From NCBI RefSeq assembly GCF_014252955.1, contig NZ_JACMIA010000001.1:62001-126000 (forward strand): a stretch of DNA of 64,000 nt, read 5' to 3'. The DNA comes from Stappia sp. 28M-7 (GTDB lineage: Bacteria > Pseudomonadota > Alphaproteobacteria > Rhizobiales > Stappiaceae). The notes under the pieces are model-generated. The model was not told the DNA's origin and did not search any database. It worked only from the letters and a program-made list of their open reading frames with translations. This document shows, in pieces, positions 51,913 through 60,848 of the stretch (positions are counted from its first letter, which is position 1; the number at the start of each line of letters is the position of its first letter). The position numbers and the translations under genes are program-made.

Positions 51913-52662
51913 ATGAAACTGAAGGACAAGGTGGCAATCGTCACCGGCGCTGGCGGCGGCTATGGCGAGGGCATTGCCCATTACTTCGCCGAGCAGGGTG
52001 CCAAGGTCGTCGTCGCCGACATTCGCGGCGATGCGGCGGAAAAGGTCGCCGGCGACATCGGCGCGTCTGCCGTGGCCTGCACGGCCGATGTCACCAGCAG
52101 CGAGTCCACCAAGGCGATGGTGCAGACCGCGCTCGACGCGTTCGGCAAGCTCGACATCCTCATCAACAATGCCGGCACCACCCACAAGAACCAGTCGATG
52201 CTGCTCGTCGACGAGGCCACCTTCGACAAGGTCTACGCGGTCAACGTCAAGTCGATCTACCACGCGGCGATCCACGCGGTGCCGGTGCTGGAGAAGAACG
52301 GCGGCGGCGTCATCATCAACATCGCCTCGACCGCCGGCGTGCGCCCGCGTCCGGGCCTGACCTGGTACAACGGCTCCAAGGGCGCCGCCATCGCCATCAC
52401 CCGCTCGATGGCCGTGGAACTCGCCGACCGCAAGATCCGCGTGTGCGGCATCAACCCGGTGATGGGCGAAACCGGCCTGACCGGCCAGTTCCTGCCGGGC
52501 GACGACACGCCGGAGACCCGCGCGAAGATCATCGCCGGCATCCCGCTCGGCCGCATGTCGCGTCCGCTCGACATTGCCAAGGCCTGCGGCTTCCTCGCCT
52601 CCGACGAGGCCGAGTTCGTGACCGGTGTGCTGCTGGAAGTCGACGGCGGCCGCTGCATCTAA
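51913..52662 (+). CDS. Short-chain dehydrogenase/reductase in the tetronate operon
   Basis: This 249-residue enzyme has a Rossmann motif with an unusual tyrosine (TGAGGGYGEGIA, about 12-23), NNAG near 89, the catalytic serine in IASTAG and Tyr-x3-Lys in WYNGSKGAA (about 154-158). The C-terminal GVLLEVDGGRCI is typical. It is encoded between the TRAP genes and denD. It may oxidise another stereoisomer of the imported acid, or a lactone or aldehyde precursor; no specific substrate can be read. Confidence 0.87.
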   Translation: MKLKDKVAIVTGAGGGYGEGIAHYFAEQGAKVVVADIRGDAAEKVAGDIGASAVACTADVTSSESTKAMVQTALDAFGKLDILINNAGTTHKNQSMLLVDEATFDKVYAVNVKSIYHAAIHAVPVLEKNGGGVIINIASTAGVRPRPGLTWYNGSKGAAIAITRSMAVELADRKIRVCGINPVMGETGLTGQFLPGDDTPETRAKIIAGIPLGRMSRPLDIAKACGFLASDEAEFVTGVLLEVDGGRCI

Positions 52663-52753
52663 GGCTCCCATGAAAGACATCCGGCGCCCGCCCCTTCCGG
52701 GTGCGGCGCCGGATATCGCGCCCGGCCCAGCCGCCCGCAAGGAGAGAGTGACA

Positions 52754-53737
52754 ATGACGACCTGCCTCATCATCGGTGGCGGCGGCATGCTCGGCCAGGG
52801 GCTGGCCGGGGCGCTGACCGCGCGCGGGACCCTTGCCGGTGCCGCGCTTTCGCACATGACCCTTTTCGATGTCGTCCCGGCCCGCGCGCCGGAGGGCGGC
52901 ATTCCCGTCTCGGTCGAGACCGGCGACCTGTGCGCGCCCGGCGAGGCCGAGCGCCTTGTCTCCTCCCGTCCCGACGTCATCTATCACCTTGCCGCGATCG
53001 TCTCCGGCGAGGCGGAGCGCGATTTCGAGAAGGGCTACCGGATCAATCTCGACGGCACCCGCAACCTGTTCGAGGCGATCCGCGCCGAGAACGGGCGCTC
53101 GGGCTACTGCCCTCGTGTCGTGTTTACTTCGTCGCTGGCGGTGTTCGGCATTCCGTTGCCCGATGTGATCGGCGACGACTACGTGGTCACGCCGCTGTCG
53201 AGCTACGGCACCCAGAAGGCCATCGGCGAGCTGCTGCTTGCCGACTACAGCCGCCGTGGCTTCTTCGACGGTATCGGCCTGCGGCTGCCGACCATCGTCA
53301 TCCGGCCGGGCAAGCCCAATGCGGCGGCCTCCGGTTTCTTCTCCTCCATCCTGCGCGAGCCGCTTGCCGGCAAGGAAGCCGTGCTGCCGGTCGGCACCGA
53401 CGTGCGCCACTGGCTGGCCAGCCCGCGCGCGGCCGTCGGCTATCTCGTCCATGCCGGCGATCTCGACACCGCCGCGATGGGCGGGCGTCGCAACATCACC
53501 CTGCCCGGCGTCTCCGTGACCGTCGGCGAGCAGATCGAGGCGCTGCGCAAGGTGGCGGGCGATGAGGCGGTCGCCTTGATCCGCCACCAGCCCGATCCTG
53601 CCGTCGAGGCGATCATCTCCACCTGGCCGAAGGCATTCGACACGCGCCGCGCGCTCGATCTCGGCTTTGCCGGCGATGCCTCCATCGACGCGATCATCAC
53701 CGCCTATCTCGAGGATCACGCGGGAGCCGCATCATGA
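52754..53737 (+). CDS. denD: D-erythronate dehydrogenase (NAD-dependent epimerase-like)
   Basis: This 327-residue extended-SDR protein has the Rossmann motif IIGGGGMLGQGLA (6-18), FTSSLAVFG with the catalytic serine (about 124) and YGTQKAIGE with the Tyr-x3-Lys pair (about 148-152). The family member DenD oxidises D-erythronate to 2-oxo-tetronate. GGAGAG precedes the ATG at 52754. It overlaps the LtnD gene by 4 bp and is followed by the kinase, decarboxylase and isomerase of the same pathway, which makes the assignment strong by context. Confidence 0.85.
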   Translation: MTTCLIIGGGGMLGQGLAGALTARGTLAGAALSHMTLFDVVPARAPEGGIPVSVETGDLCAPGEAERLVSSRPDVIYHLAAIVSGEAERDFEKGYRINLDGTRNLFEAIRAENGRSGYCPRVVFTSSLAVFGIPLPDVIGDDYVVTPLSSYGTQKAIGELLLADYSRRGFFDGIGLRLPTIVIRPGKPNAAASGFFSSILREPLAGKEAVLPVGTDVRHWLASPRAAVGYLVHAGDLDTAAMGGRRNITLPGVSVTVGEQIEALRKVAGDEAVALIRHQPDPAVEAIISTWPKAFDTRRALDLGFAGDASIDAIITAYLEDHAGAAS

Positions 53738-54696
53738 CCACCGCCCCCGGTCCGCTCGTCGTCATCGGCCTCGGTGCCATGGGGCTCGGCATGGCGCGCT
53801 CGCTGCTGCGCGCCGGCCTCGATGTCACCGGCATCGACCGGGAGCAGGCGGCCATGGCTGCCTTCGAGGCGGATGGCGGGCGCATTGCCTCCGACCGCGC
53901 CGCGCGCGATGCCGCCCTTCGCAAGGCCTCGGCTGTCGTGCTCGTCGTCGTCAATGCGGCCCAGACCGAGGCCGTGCTCTTCGGCGAGGACGGCATCGCG
54001 CCGCATCTTGCCCGCGGTACCGTGGTCGTCTCCTGCGCCACGTTCGCCCCCGAACATGCCGTGCGCTTCGAGGCGAAGCTTGCCGAAACCGGCCTGCTCT
54101 ATCTCGATGCACCGATTTCCGGCGGCGCGGTCCGTGCCGCCGAGGGGCGCCTGTCGATCATGGCCTCCGGCACGGCGGACGCCTTCGCTGCCGCCCGTCC
54201 CGCGCTCGATGCGATGGCCGAGACGGTGTTCGAGCTCGGCGACCGCGCCGGTCCCGGCTCGGCCATGAAGGTGGTCAACCAGCTGCTGGCCGGCGTCCAC
54301 ATTGCCGCCACCGCCGAGGCGCTGACCTTCGGCGTCGGCCAGGGCATCGAAGTGGCGCGCATGGTGGAGGTGATCTCCCGCTGCGCCGGCTCGTCCTGGA
54401 TGTTCGAGAACCGAGGCCCCTTCATCGCCGACGGCGACTATCGTCCGCATTCGGCAGTCGATATCTTCGTCAAGGACCTCGGCATCGTCGCCGAGGCGGC
54501 CTCCGCCGGCGGGCTCTCCGTTCCGCTGACGGAAACGGCGCTCGCCCGCTTCCGGTCTGCTCATGACGCGGGCCTTGGCCGCGAGGGCGACGTGGCGGTC
54601 GCCAAGATCTACGCCCGCGAGGGCAACATCGCCCTGCCGGGCGTTCCGGCATCAGGCGCGGACGTTTTGGGCGGGACTTCCAGCGACAAGGATTGA
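53734..54696 (+). CDS. ltnD: L-threonate dehydrogenase (beta-hydroxyacid dehydrogenase family)
   Basis: This 320-residue enzyme oxidises L-threonate to 2-oxo-tetronate with NAD. N-terminal VVIGLGAMGLGMARSLL, substrate loop YLDAPISGGAVRAAEG (about 121-136), catalytic lysine in GSAMKVVNQLLAGVHIAATAEA (about 177) and the SWMFENRGPFIADGDYRPHSAVDIFVKDLGIVAE segment near 225-258 are typical of LtnD. It is 2 bp before the OtnK start and overlaps denD by 4 bp. The C-terminus has a short extra tail (from residue 300). Confidence 0.88.
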   Translation: MTTAPGPLVVIGLGAMGLGMARSLLRAGLDVTGIDREQAAMAAFEADGGRIASDRAARDAALRKASAVVLVVVNAAQTEAVLFGEDGIAPHLARGTVVVSCATFAPEHAVRFEAKLAETGLLYLDAPISGGAVRAAEGRLSIMASGTADAFAAARPALDAMAETVFELGDRAGPGSAMKVVNQLLAGVHIAATAEALTFGVGQGIEVARMVEVISRCAGSSWMFENRGPFIADGDYRPHSAVDIFVKDLGIVAEAASAGGLSVPLTETALARFRSAHDAGLGREGDVAVAKIYAREGNIALPGVPASGADVLGGTSSDKD

Positions 54697-54698
54697 CC

Positions 54699-55961
54699 AT
54701 GCTGCTCGGCTGCATCGGCGACGACTTCACCGGCTCCTCTGACCTTGCCAACACGCTGGTCAAGGGCGGCATGGCGGTCACCCAGTATTGCGGCCTGCCG
54801 GACGGCCCGGCCGCGCCCGGCGTCGAGGCCGGCGTCGTTGCGCTGAAGACCCGCAGCGTTCCGGTGGCCGAGGCGGTGGAGCAGTCGCTGGCAGCGCTCG
54901 ACTGGTTGCTGGCGCAGGGCTGCCGGCAGATCTTCTTCAAATACTGCTCGACATTCGATTCGACGCCGCAAGGCAATATCGGCCCGGTGATCGACGCGCT
55001 GATGGACCGGCTCGGCGCGAAGACCGCCATCGTCTGCCCGGCCTTTCCCGGCACAGGCCGCACGCTCTACCAGGGTCATCTCTTCGTCGGCGACCGGCTG
55101 CTCAGCGAGTCCGGCATGCAGGATCACCCGCTGACGCCGATGACCGATCCGGACATCCGCCGCTGGCTCTCCCTGCAGACGCCGCGCAAGGTCGGCCATG
55201 TCGCCCATGCCGACGTCGCCAAGGGGGCGGAAGGCATCGCCGCGGGCCTGGCCCGCGAGCTTGCGGCCGGTGCCGGCCCGGTGGTCGTCGATGCGATCGC
55301 GGATGCGGATCTTCACGCCATCGGCGCAGCTGCGGAAGGGCTGGTGCTGATCACCGGCGGCTCCGGCGTTGCGCTCGGCCTGCCGGAGAACTTCCGCCGT
55401 GCGGGAGAGCTTGCCGGTGGCAGCGACAGCTTTGCCGGGGTCGACGGTCCTGGCGTCGTGCTGTCGGGCTCCTGCTCGCGCGCGACCCGCGCGCAGGTGG
55501 CGCGCTACAAGGCGAACCATCCTTCGCTGGAAGTGACGGCCGACGATGTCATGTCCGGCAAGACCACCGTCGCGACCTTGCACGCGTTCGTGCTGGAGAA
55601 CCAGGACGCGGCGCCGCTCGTCTATTCCTCGGCCGATCCGGAGGAGGTGCGGCGCGCCCAGGGCGTCTATGGAACGGAGACGCTGGCGGGCGCCATCGAA
55701 ACCCTGTTCGCCGATCTTGCCGGCGAACTCGCGCGCTCCGGCATCCGCCGCATCGTGTCGGCCGGCGGCGAGACCTCGGGCGCGGTGGTGCGCGGCCTCG
55801 GCTGCGAGGCGCTGCGCATCGGGCCGGAAATCGATCCCGGGGTGCCGGCCCTGCGCGTTGAAGGGGCAGAGCTGGTTCTGGCGCTGAAGTCCGGTAATTT
55901 CGGCGGCGAGGACTTCTTCGAGCGCGCGCTGGCGATCCTGTCCGAAAAGGGTGCTGCATGA
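54699..55961 (+). CDS. otnK: 3-oxo-tetronate kinase (DUF1537)
   Basis: This 420-residue kinase phosphorylates 3-oxo-tetronate at C4. N-terminal CIGDDFTGSSDLANTLVKGGM (about 4-24), YCSTFDSTPQGNIGPV, and the C-terminal nucleotide-binding motif VSAGGETSGAVVRGLG (about 348-363) mark the OtnK branch. I use the ATG at 54699 with AAGGA six bases upstream; a TTG two codons earlier is also open. It lies between ltnD and otnC, overlapping the latter by 4 bp. Confidence 0.9.
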   Translation: MLLGCIGDDFTGSSDLANTLVKGGMAVTQYCGLPDGPAAPGVEAGVVALKTRSVPVAEAVEQSLAALDWLLAQGCRQIFFKYCSTFDSTPQGNIGPVIDALMDRLGAKTAIVCPAFPGTGRTLYQGHLFVGDRLLSESGMQDHPLTPMTDPDIRRWLSLQTPRKVGHVAHADVAKGAEGIAAGLARELAAGAGPVVVDAIADADLHAIGAAAEGLVLITGGSGVALGLPENFRRAGELAGGSDSFAGVDGPGVVLSGSCSRATRAQVARYKANHPSLEVTADDVMSGKTTVATLHAFVLENQDAAPLVYSSADPEEVRRAQGVYGTETLAGAIETLFADLAGELARSGIRRIVSAGGETSGAVVRGLGCEALRIGPEIDPGVPALRVEGAELVLALKSGNFGGEDFFERALAILSEKGAA

Positions 55962-56608
55962 GCGAGGAAGCGCGGCTTCGCGAGCTTCTGTGCACGCTCG
56001 CCCGCTCCATGTTCGACCGCGGCCTGACGGGCGGGGCCTCGGGAAACGTCTCGCTGCGCCTGCCTGACGGCGGGTTGCTGGTCACGCCCACCGGCACCTC
56101 GCTCGGCCGCCTCGATCCCGGCCGCCTGTCGCGCTTCGATGCGCAGGGCCGGCATGTCGACGGCGATGCTCCGACCAAGGAAATGCCGCTGCATTCGGCG
56201 TTCTACGAGACGCGCGGTGCCAAGGCCGGGGCCATTGTCCACCTGCATTCCAGCCATTCGGTCGCCCTGTCGATGCTGCCGGAGGTGGACCCGGACAATG
56301 TGCTGCCGCCGCTCACGCCCTATTCGATCATGCGGCTTGGCAAGGTAAAGCTGCTGCCCTTCTTCCGCCCGGGCGATGCTGCCATGGGCGAGGCGATCCG
56401 CGGGCTTGCCGGTCGCCGCAGCGCCGTGCTGCTGGCCAATCACGGCCCGGTGGTGGCGGCGAAGGACCTTGAGGCGGCGGTCTACGCCATGGAGGAGCTG
56501 GAGGAGACCGCCCGTCTGGCACTCTTGCTGCGCGGGATGAACCCGCGTCTCCTGAGCGAGGGCGAGATCCGCTCGATTGTCGATCACTTCGATGTGGAAT
56601 GGGACTGA
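55958..56608 (+). CDS. otnC: 3-oxo-tetronate 4-phosphate decarboxylase (class II aldolase fold)
   Basis: This 216-residue zinc enzyme has the class II aldolase/adducin fold: GGASGNVSLRLPDGGLLVTPTGTSLGRL (about 26-53), the catalytic Glu in PTKEMPLH, zinc histidines in IVHLHSSHSVAL (about 92-96) and in LLANHGPVV (about 154). It splits CO2 from 3-oxo-tetronate 4-phosphate to give dihydroxyacetone phosphate. It overlaps otnK by 4 bp and precedes otnI by 6 bp. Confidence 0.88.
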   Translation: MSEEARLRELLCTLARSMFDRGLTGGASGNVSLRLPDGGLLVTPTGTSLGRLDPGRLSRFDAQGRHVDGDAPTKEMPLHSAFYETRGAKAGAIVHLHSSHSVALSMLPEVDPDNVLPPLTPYSIMRLGKVKLLPFFRPGDAAMGEAIRGLAGRRSAVLLANHGPVVAAKDLEAAVYAMEELEETARLALLLRGMNPRLLSEGEIRSIVDHFDVEWD

Positions 56609-56614
56609 GGCGCG

Positions 56615-57403
56615 ATGACCGTGAACAAGACCTCCCTGCCGCTTTCGGCCAATCTCGGCTTCCTGTGGACCGATCTGGCGCTCCCGCAAGCGGTGCATGC
56701 GGCCGCTGCTGCCGGCTTCGGCGCGGTCGAGTTGCACTGGCCCTACGAGGTGCCGGCAGCCGAGCTCGCCGCCGCCCTCAAGGAGACCGGCTTGCCGGTG
56801 CTCGGGCTCAACACCGTGCGCGGCGATGTGGCGAAGGGCGAGTTCGGGCTTGCGGCCCTTGCCGGGCGCGAGGATGAGGCGCTCGCCGCCTTCACGCAGG
56901 CGCTCGACTACGCGGCGGTTATTGGCGCGGGCAACATCCATGTCATGGCCGGAAAGACGGACGGGGAGGCCGCGCGCCGCACCTTCGTCGCCAACCTGTG
57001 CCGCTTCCGCGATCTGGCCGCGCCCAAGGGGGTTGGCCTGCTGGTGGAGCCGATCAACACCCGCGACGTGCCCGGCTACTTCCTGTCGGACTGCGAGAGC
57101 GCCGCTTCGATCATTTCGGACTGCGGCGGCGAGGGCATCCGCATCATGTACGACTGCTACCACATGCAGATCATGCGCGGCGACCTGCTGCGCCAGGCCG
57201 AGCGCTGGATGGACGTGATCGGCCATATCCAGTTCGCCGCCGTGCCGGACCGGGGCGAGCCCGGCCGGGGCGAGGTCGACTACAACTGGCTGCTGCCGGC
57301 CCTGCGCGATGCCGGCTATCGGGGCCATTTCGGCGCGGAATACCGGCCGCGCGGCACGACCGGTGAGGGTCTTGGCTGGATGAAGGCGTTTGTGAGCGCC
57401 TGA
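56615..57403 (+). CDS. otnI: 2-oxo-tetronate isomerase (hydroxypyruvate isomerase family)
   Basis: This 262-residue TIM-barrel enzyme interconverts 2-oxo- and 3-oxo-tetronate. SANLGFLWTDLALPQAVHAAAAAGF at the N-terminus, LLVEPINTRDVPGYFL with the first catalytic Glu (about 145), YDCYHMQIMRGDL with the metal-ligand residues (about 183) and HFGAEYRPRGTTGEGLGW with the second Glu (about 244) are family features. It is the last gene of the TRAP-tetronate operon and joins denD and ltnD products to the kinase. Confidence 0.88.
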   Translation: MTVNKTSLPLSANLGFLWTDLALPQAVHAAAAAGFGAVELHWPYEVPAAELAAALKETGLPVLGLNTVRGDVAKGEFGLAALAGREDEALAAFTQALDYAAVIGAGNIHVMAGKTDGEAARRTFVANLCRFRDLAAPKGVGLLVEPINTRDVPGYFLSDCESAASIISDCGGEGIRIMYDCYHMQIMRGDLLRQAERWMDVIGHIQFAAVPDRGEPGRGEVDYNWLLPALRDAGYRGHFGAEYRPRGTTGEGLGWMKAFVSA

Positions 57404-57419
57404 GGCGCTCGCGTATCCC

Positions 57420-58250
57420 TCAGCCGAGCTCCAGCGTCGTCGTCGCCAGCACGCGGGACGCATCGCCCGGCGGTACGCCGTTGCGGTACATGCGCGCGGT
57501 GGCGAACCCTTGCGTGAAGCCGGCCTGCTCCAGCCACCTACCGAAGCCGTGCCCCGTGTCGGGCACGTCGAGATGCAGCTCCTCGCTGCCGGTCGCTGCG
57601 CCGAGGGCGGCAAGAAGAGCCGTCCCGTCCGCCAGCGTGTCGGCGAAGAGCGGCCCGACCTTCCACCCTTGAAGGCATTTTCGCGCCGCGCCATAGCCGA
57701 CGACGCGCCCATCCCTGATCGCCATGCGCGCGACGCGCGGGCCCGAAATCCAGGCCGAAAGGAAGGCCTCGCGTGGGGCCGGGAAGACAGCCGCGTCATA
57801 GGCGGCAACGCCGGGATCGGCCGGGGCGATGCGTGTGCCGGCCGGCGGTGCGGCCTCCGGCGCCTGTCCCGAAAAGCGCAAGGTGCGATAGGCGACGGCA
57901 AAGCCCATGCTGCGGTAGTTGTCTTCCTGAGCCGGCACGCCGTCGAGGCCGATGCAGCGCTCGCCGAGCCTTGCCATGCCGGCATCCCAGACCCGGCGCC
58001 CCAGCCCTTGGCCGCGCAGGTCCGGCCGGCAGATGTAGAGCCCGATGAAGCCGAAGTCCGGCCCATAGGAGACGGCGGAAATCCCCGCTGCCATTTCGGT
58101 GCCGAGGAAGAGCCCCAGAAAGCCGCCGGGATCGGCTGCATGGAAGGCCGGTGCATCGTCGAGGCCGGGGTTCCAGCCCTCGCCGGCGGCCCAGTCGATC
58201 AGGAGGGGCAGTTCATCGGGGGCAAGCGCGCGCAGTGTCTGTTCGGTCAT
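57420..58250 (-). CDS. GNAT acetyltransferase with YitH-like second domain
   Basis: This 276-residue protein has an N-terminal GNAT domain: IGLYICRPDLRGQGLGRRVWDAG (about 69-91) is the acetyl-CoA-binding V/I-x-P-x-x-R-G-x-G pattern. The C-terminal half (about 140-270) resembles a second, degenerate acetyltransferase-like domain. Its start overlaps the stop of the racemase gene upstream by 4 bp, so it belongs to the ABC-racemase operon. It may acetylate an amine or amino acid handled by that operon; inference only. Confidence 0.83.
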   Translation of the reverse strand: MTEQTLRALAPDELPLLIDWAAGEGWNPGLDDAPAFHAADPGGFLGLFLGTEMAAGISAVSYGPDFGFIGLYICRPDLRGQGLGRRVWDAGMARLGERCIGLDGVPAQEDNYRSMGFAVAYRTLRFSGQAPEAAPPAGTRIAPADPGVAAYDAAVFPAPREAFLSAWISGPRVARMAIRDGRVVGYGAARKCLQGWKVGPLFADTLADGTALLAALGAATGSEELHLDVPDTGHGFGRWLEQAGFTQGFATARMYRNGVPPGDASRVLATTTLELG

Positions 58251-58993
58251 TCGGTCCCTGCCGGCATCGGAGCGAAGGAGGCCATGGCGCCGCTGTAGCG
58301 CTTCGGCGAGGGGGCAGCATAGGCGCCTCGCTTGGAGGTGAACAGCCCGAGCGAGGCAAGCGCCTCCGCCTGTTTCACCGCGGCACTCACTCCGTCGATT
58401 ACCGGAACGCCGAACTCCTCGGACAGGCGGCGCGCAAGGTCGGCCATGCCTGCGCAGCCGAGGACGATCGCCTCCGCATGGTCTTGTGTCAGCGCCGCGC
58501 GGATCTCTGCCCGCAGCAGCTCGCCGGAACCCGATGCCGGGTCCTCCAGCGACAACACTGACATGCCGGCGGCGCGCACTTTCGCCCGTCCCGCCATGCC
58601 GTAGCGCGCGACCAGATCCTCGACCGGCACGCGCGCGGCCTCGGCCGTCGTCACCACGGTGAAGCGGCGGGCGACGAAGGCGGCGAGCGACAGCGCCGCC
58701 TCGCAGATGCCGAGCACGGGAATGCGTGCCATCGCCCGCGCCGCATCGAGCCCGGTATCGTCGAAGCAGGCGATCACCGCGGCCCGGGCGCCGGCCCGTT
58801 CGCCCTCGCGGATTTCGGCGAGCAGCCCTGGCACGGAGAGCGCCTCGTCGTAATAGCCCTCGATGGAGGCGGGGCCTGCCTGCGAAGTAGCGGCGATGAT
58901 CCGCGTACCAGGAGCCGCGACGGCCTTGGCTGCGGCCTCGATGGTGCGGGTCATCGATGCGGTGCTGTTCGGGTTGACGATCAGGAGGTCCAT
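58247..58993 (-). CDS. Asp/Glu/hydantoin racemase family protein
   Basis: This 248-residue protein belongs to the hydantoin-racemase branch: VNPNSTASMTRTIE (6-19), the first catalytic cysteine in VIACFDDTG (about 76) and the second in AIVLGCAGMADLARRL (about 184). The branch includes hydantoin, allantoin and maleate-type enzymes. It starts 13 bp after the last permease gene of a polyamine-type importer, so the imported compound may be its substrate. Confidence 0.87.
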   Translation of the reverse strand: MDLLIVNPNSTASMTRTIEAAAKAVAAPGTRIIAATSQAGPASIEGYYDEALSVPGLLAEIREGERAGARAAVIACFDDTGLDAARAMARIPVLGICEAALSLAAFVARRFTVVTTAEAARVPVEDLVARYGMAGRAKVRAAGMSVLSLEDPASGSGELLRAEIRAALTQDHAEAIVLGCAGMADLARRLSEEFGVPVIDGVSAAVKQAEALASLGLFTSKRGAYAAPSPKRYSGAMASFAPMPAGTE

Positions 58994-59006
58994 TGTCTGC
59001 CGTCCG

Positions 59007-59834
59007 TCACGCGGTGCCCTGGCCGCGGGCGCGGCGGCGGCCGAGCCAGAGGATGGCACCGAGCGTTGCCACGATGACGAGGAAGGAGAACAGCGTCGTC
59101 ACGGTGCCGAGCGCGTAGAGCACCGGCGTCGTGACGTTGGTGGTCATGCCGTAGATCTCCAGCGGCAGGGTGTTGTAGGTGCCCGAGGTCATCAGCGAGC
59201 GGGCGAACTCGTCATAGGACAGGGTGAAGCCGAACAGGCCGACGCCGACCAGCATCGGCGCGATCATCGGCAGCAGCACGTGCAGGAAGGTTTGCCAGGC
59301 GCTTGCGCCAAGGTCCCGCGCGGCTTCCTCGTAGGCGGGCGAGAAGCGGTTGAACACGGCGAACATGATCAGCACGCCGAAGGGCAGGGTCCAGGTCAGG
59401 TGCGCGCCGAAGGCGGAGCTGTACCAGGCCGGGCGCAGGCCCACCTGATGATACATCACGCCGATGCCGAGCGAGACGATGATCGAGGGCACCACCAGGC
59501 TGGCAACCGAGAGGTAGAACAGCGGCGTTGCGCCGAAGAAGCGGCGGCGGAACGCAAGGCCGGCCAGCAGCGACACCACGACGGTGACCAGCATGACGCC
59601 GATACCCAGCGCCAGCGAGCGGCGGAAGCTGCCGCCGAAATCGCCGACCGCCTGGCGCTCCGTCAGGTTGCGGAACCAGTGCAGCGAGGTGCCGTTGAGC
59701 GGGAAGGTCAGCCCGCCGTCCGGTCCCTGGAAGGACAGGATGACGATGGCCGACAGCGGCCCGTAGAGGAACACCACGAACAGCGCGAAGAACAGCGCCA
59801 GGATCCAGAACTCGAGGCCGCGGGTCTCGCTCAT
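59007..59834 (-). CDS. ABC transporter permease (PotC-like)
   Basis: This 275-residue inner-membrane protein has about six transmembrane segments and the EAA loop AYEEAARDLGASAWQTFLHVLLPMIAPML (about 178-206). The start at 59834 (MSETRGLEF) lies 1 bp after the PotB-like stop. It is part of a PotABCD-type importer. Family cargoes are spermidine, putrescine and related cationic compounds, but many homologues carry others. Confidence 0.92.
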   Translation of the reverse strand: MSETRGLEFWILALFFALFVVFLYGPLSAIVILSFQGPDGGLTFPLNGTSLHWFRNLTERQAVGDFGGSFRRSLALGIGVMLVTVVVSLLAGLAFRRRFFGATPLFYLSVASLVVPSIIVSLGIGVMYHQVGLRPAWYSSAFGAHLTWTLPFGVLIMFAVFNRFSPAYEEAARDLGASAWQTFLHVLLPMIAPMLVGVGLFGFTLSYDEFARSLMTSGTYNTLPLEIYGMTTNVTTPVLYALGTVTTLFSFLVIVATLGAILWLGRRRARGQGTA

Positions 59835-59835
59835 T

Positions 59836-60762
59836 TCACAGCTCCTTGCGGATGTCGACGACGCGCAGGATCGCGGCGACGAGCAGGAGGACGATGGCCA
59901 GCAGCACCACCGCATTGGCGGCGGCGGCCGGATATTGCAGCAAGGACATCTGGTTGCGCATCATCAGGGCGACCGAGGCGCTCTGCCCGCCCGACATCAC
60001 CTGGACAGTGATGAAGTCGGCCATCACCAGCGTCACGACGAAGATCGTGCCGATCGCCATGCCGGGCTTGGCCAGCGGCAGGATCACGTTGGTGAGCACC
60101 TGGAGGCTGGAGGCGCCGGCATCGTGCGCCGCCTCGATGAGCGAACGGTCGATGCGCATCAACGTGTTGAAGATCGGCGTCACCATGAACAGCGTGTAGA
60201 GATGCACCATGGCCAGCACCACGGCGAAATCGGAATAGAGCAGCCATTCGACCGGGGCCGGCACGATGCCGAGATCGACGAGCGCCGTGTTGACCAGCCC
60301 GTTGCGTCCGAGCACCGGAATCCAAGAGATCATCCGGATGATATTGGAGGTCAGGAACGGCACTGTGCAGACCAGGAACAGCACCATCTGCATGGTCTGG
60401 CTGCGCACGTGGAAGGCGAGGAAATAGGCGACCCAGAAGCCGATGAAGAGGGTCAGCGCCCACACCATCGCGGCATATTTGAACGTGTTGAGATAGGTCC
60501 GCCAGGTCACCGCCGAGCCCAGCGTCTCGATGTAGTTGGTCAGCACGAAGTCGGGATAGAGCCGGGCGAAGTCGTAGTCCCAGAAGCTCACCGCGACGAT
60601 CATCGCCAGCGGCGCCAGCAGAAAGGCGCCGAGGATCAGCGCCAGCGGGGCCGCCTGCAGATAGGCGGCGGCAGCCTTGCCGAAGCGGGCGAGACGGCGG
60701 GCGGGCGGCGTCCCGTCCGGTTCGCTCATCGGGGCGGCAGGCGGATTGGCGGCAGCGGTCAT
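59836..60762 (-). CDS. ABC transporter permease (PotB-like)
   Basis: This 308-residue protein has about six transmembrane segments, beginning near residue 37 (APLALILGAFLLAPLAMIVAVSFW), and the EAA loop LIEAAHDAGASSLQVLTNVILPLAKPGM (about 210-237). I chose the ATG at 60762; a shorter start at MSEPDGT is also possible, as the first 30 residues are alanine- and proline-rich and poorly conserved in character. It pairs with the PotC-like permease. Confidence 0.9.
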   Translation of the reverse strand: MTAAANPPAAPMSEPDGTPPARRLARFGKAAAAYLQAAPLALILGAFLLAPLAMIVAVSFWDYDFARLYPDFVLTNYIETLGSAVTWRTYLNTFKYAAMVWALTLFIGFWVAYFLAFHVRSQTMQMVLFLVCTVPFLTSNIIRMISWIPVLGRNGLVNTALVDLGIVPAPVEWLLYSDFAVVLAMVHLYTLFMVTPIFNTLMRIDRSLIEAAHDAGASSLQVLTNVILPLAKPGMAIGTIFVVTLVMADFITVQVMSGGQSASVALMMRNQMSLLQYPAAAANAVVLLAIVLLLVAAILRVVDIRKEL

Positions 60763-60848
60763 GCCTCGGCTCCGGTGCGGGGTTCGTAAGGGGCGGGAAA
60801 CCGCTCTCCCGGGCGGCAAGCCGTTCCGGGAGAGCGGAAAGGCGCGCG

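Noticed and set aside
54693-54698. TTG start for otnK
   Set aside because: An ATG two codons later has a better spaced AAGGA site; the TTG is kept only as an alternative.
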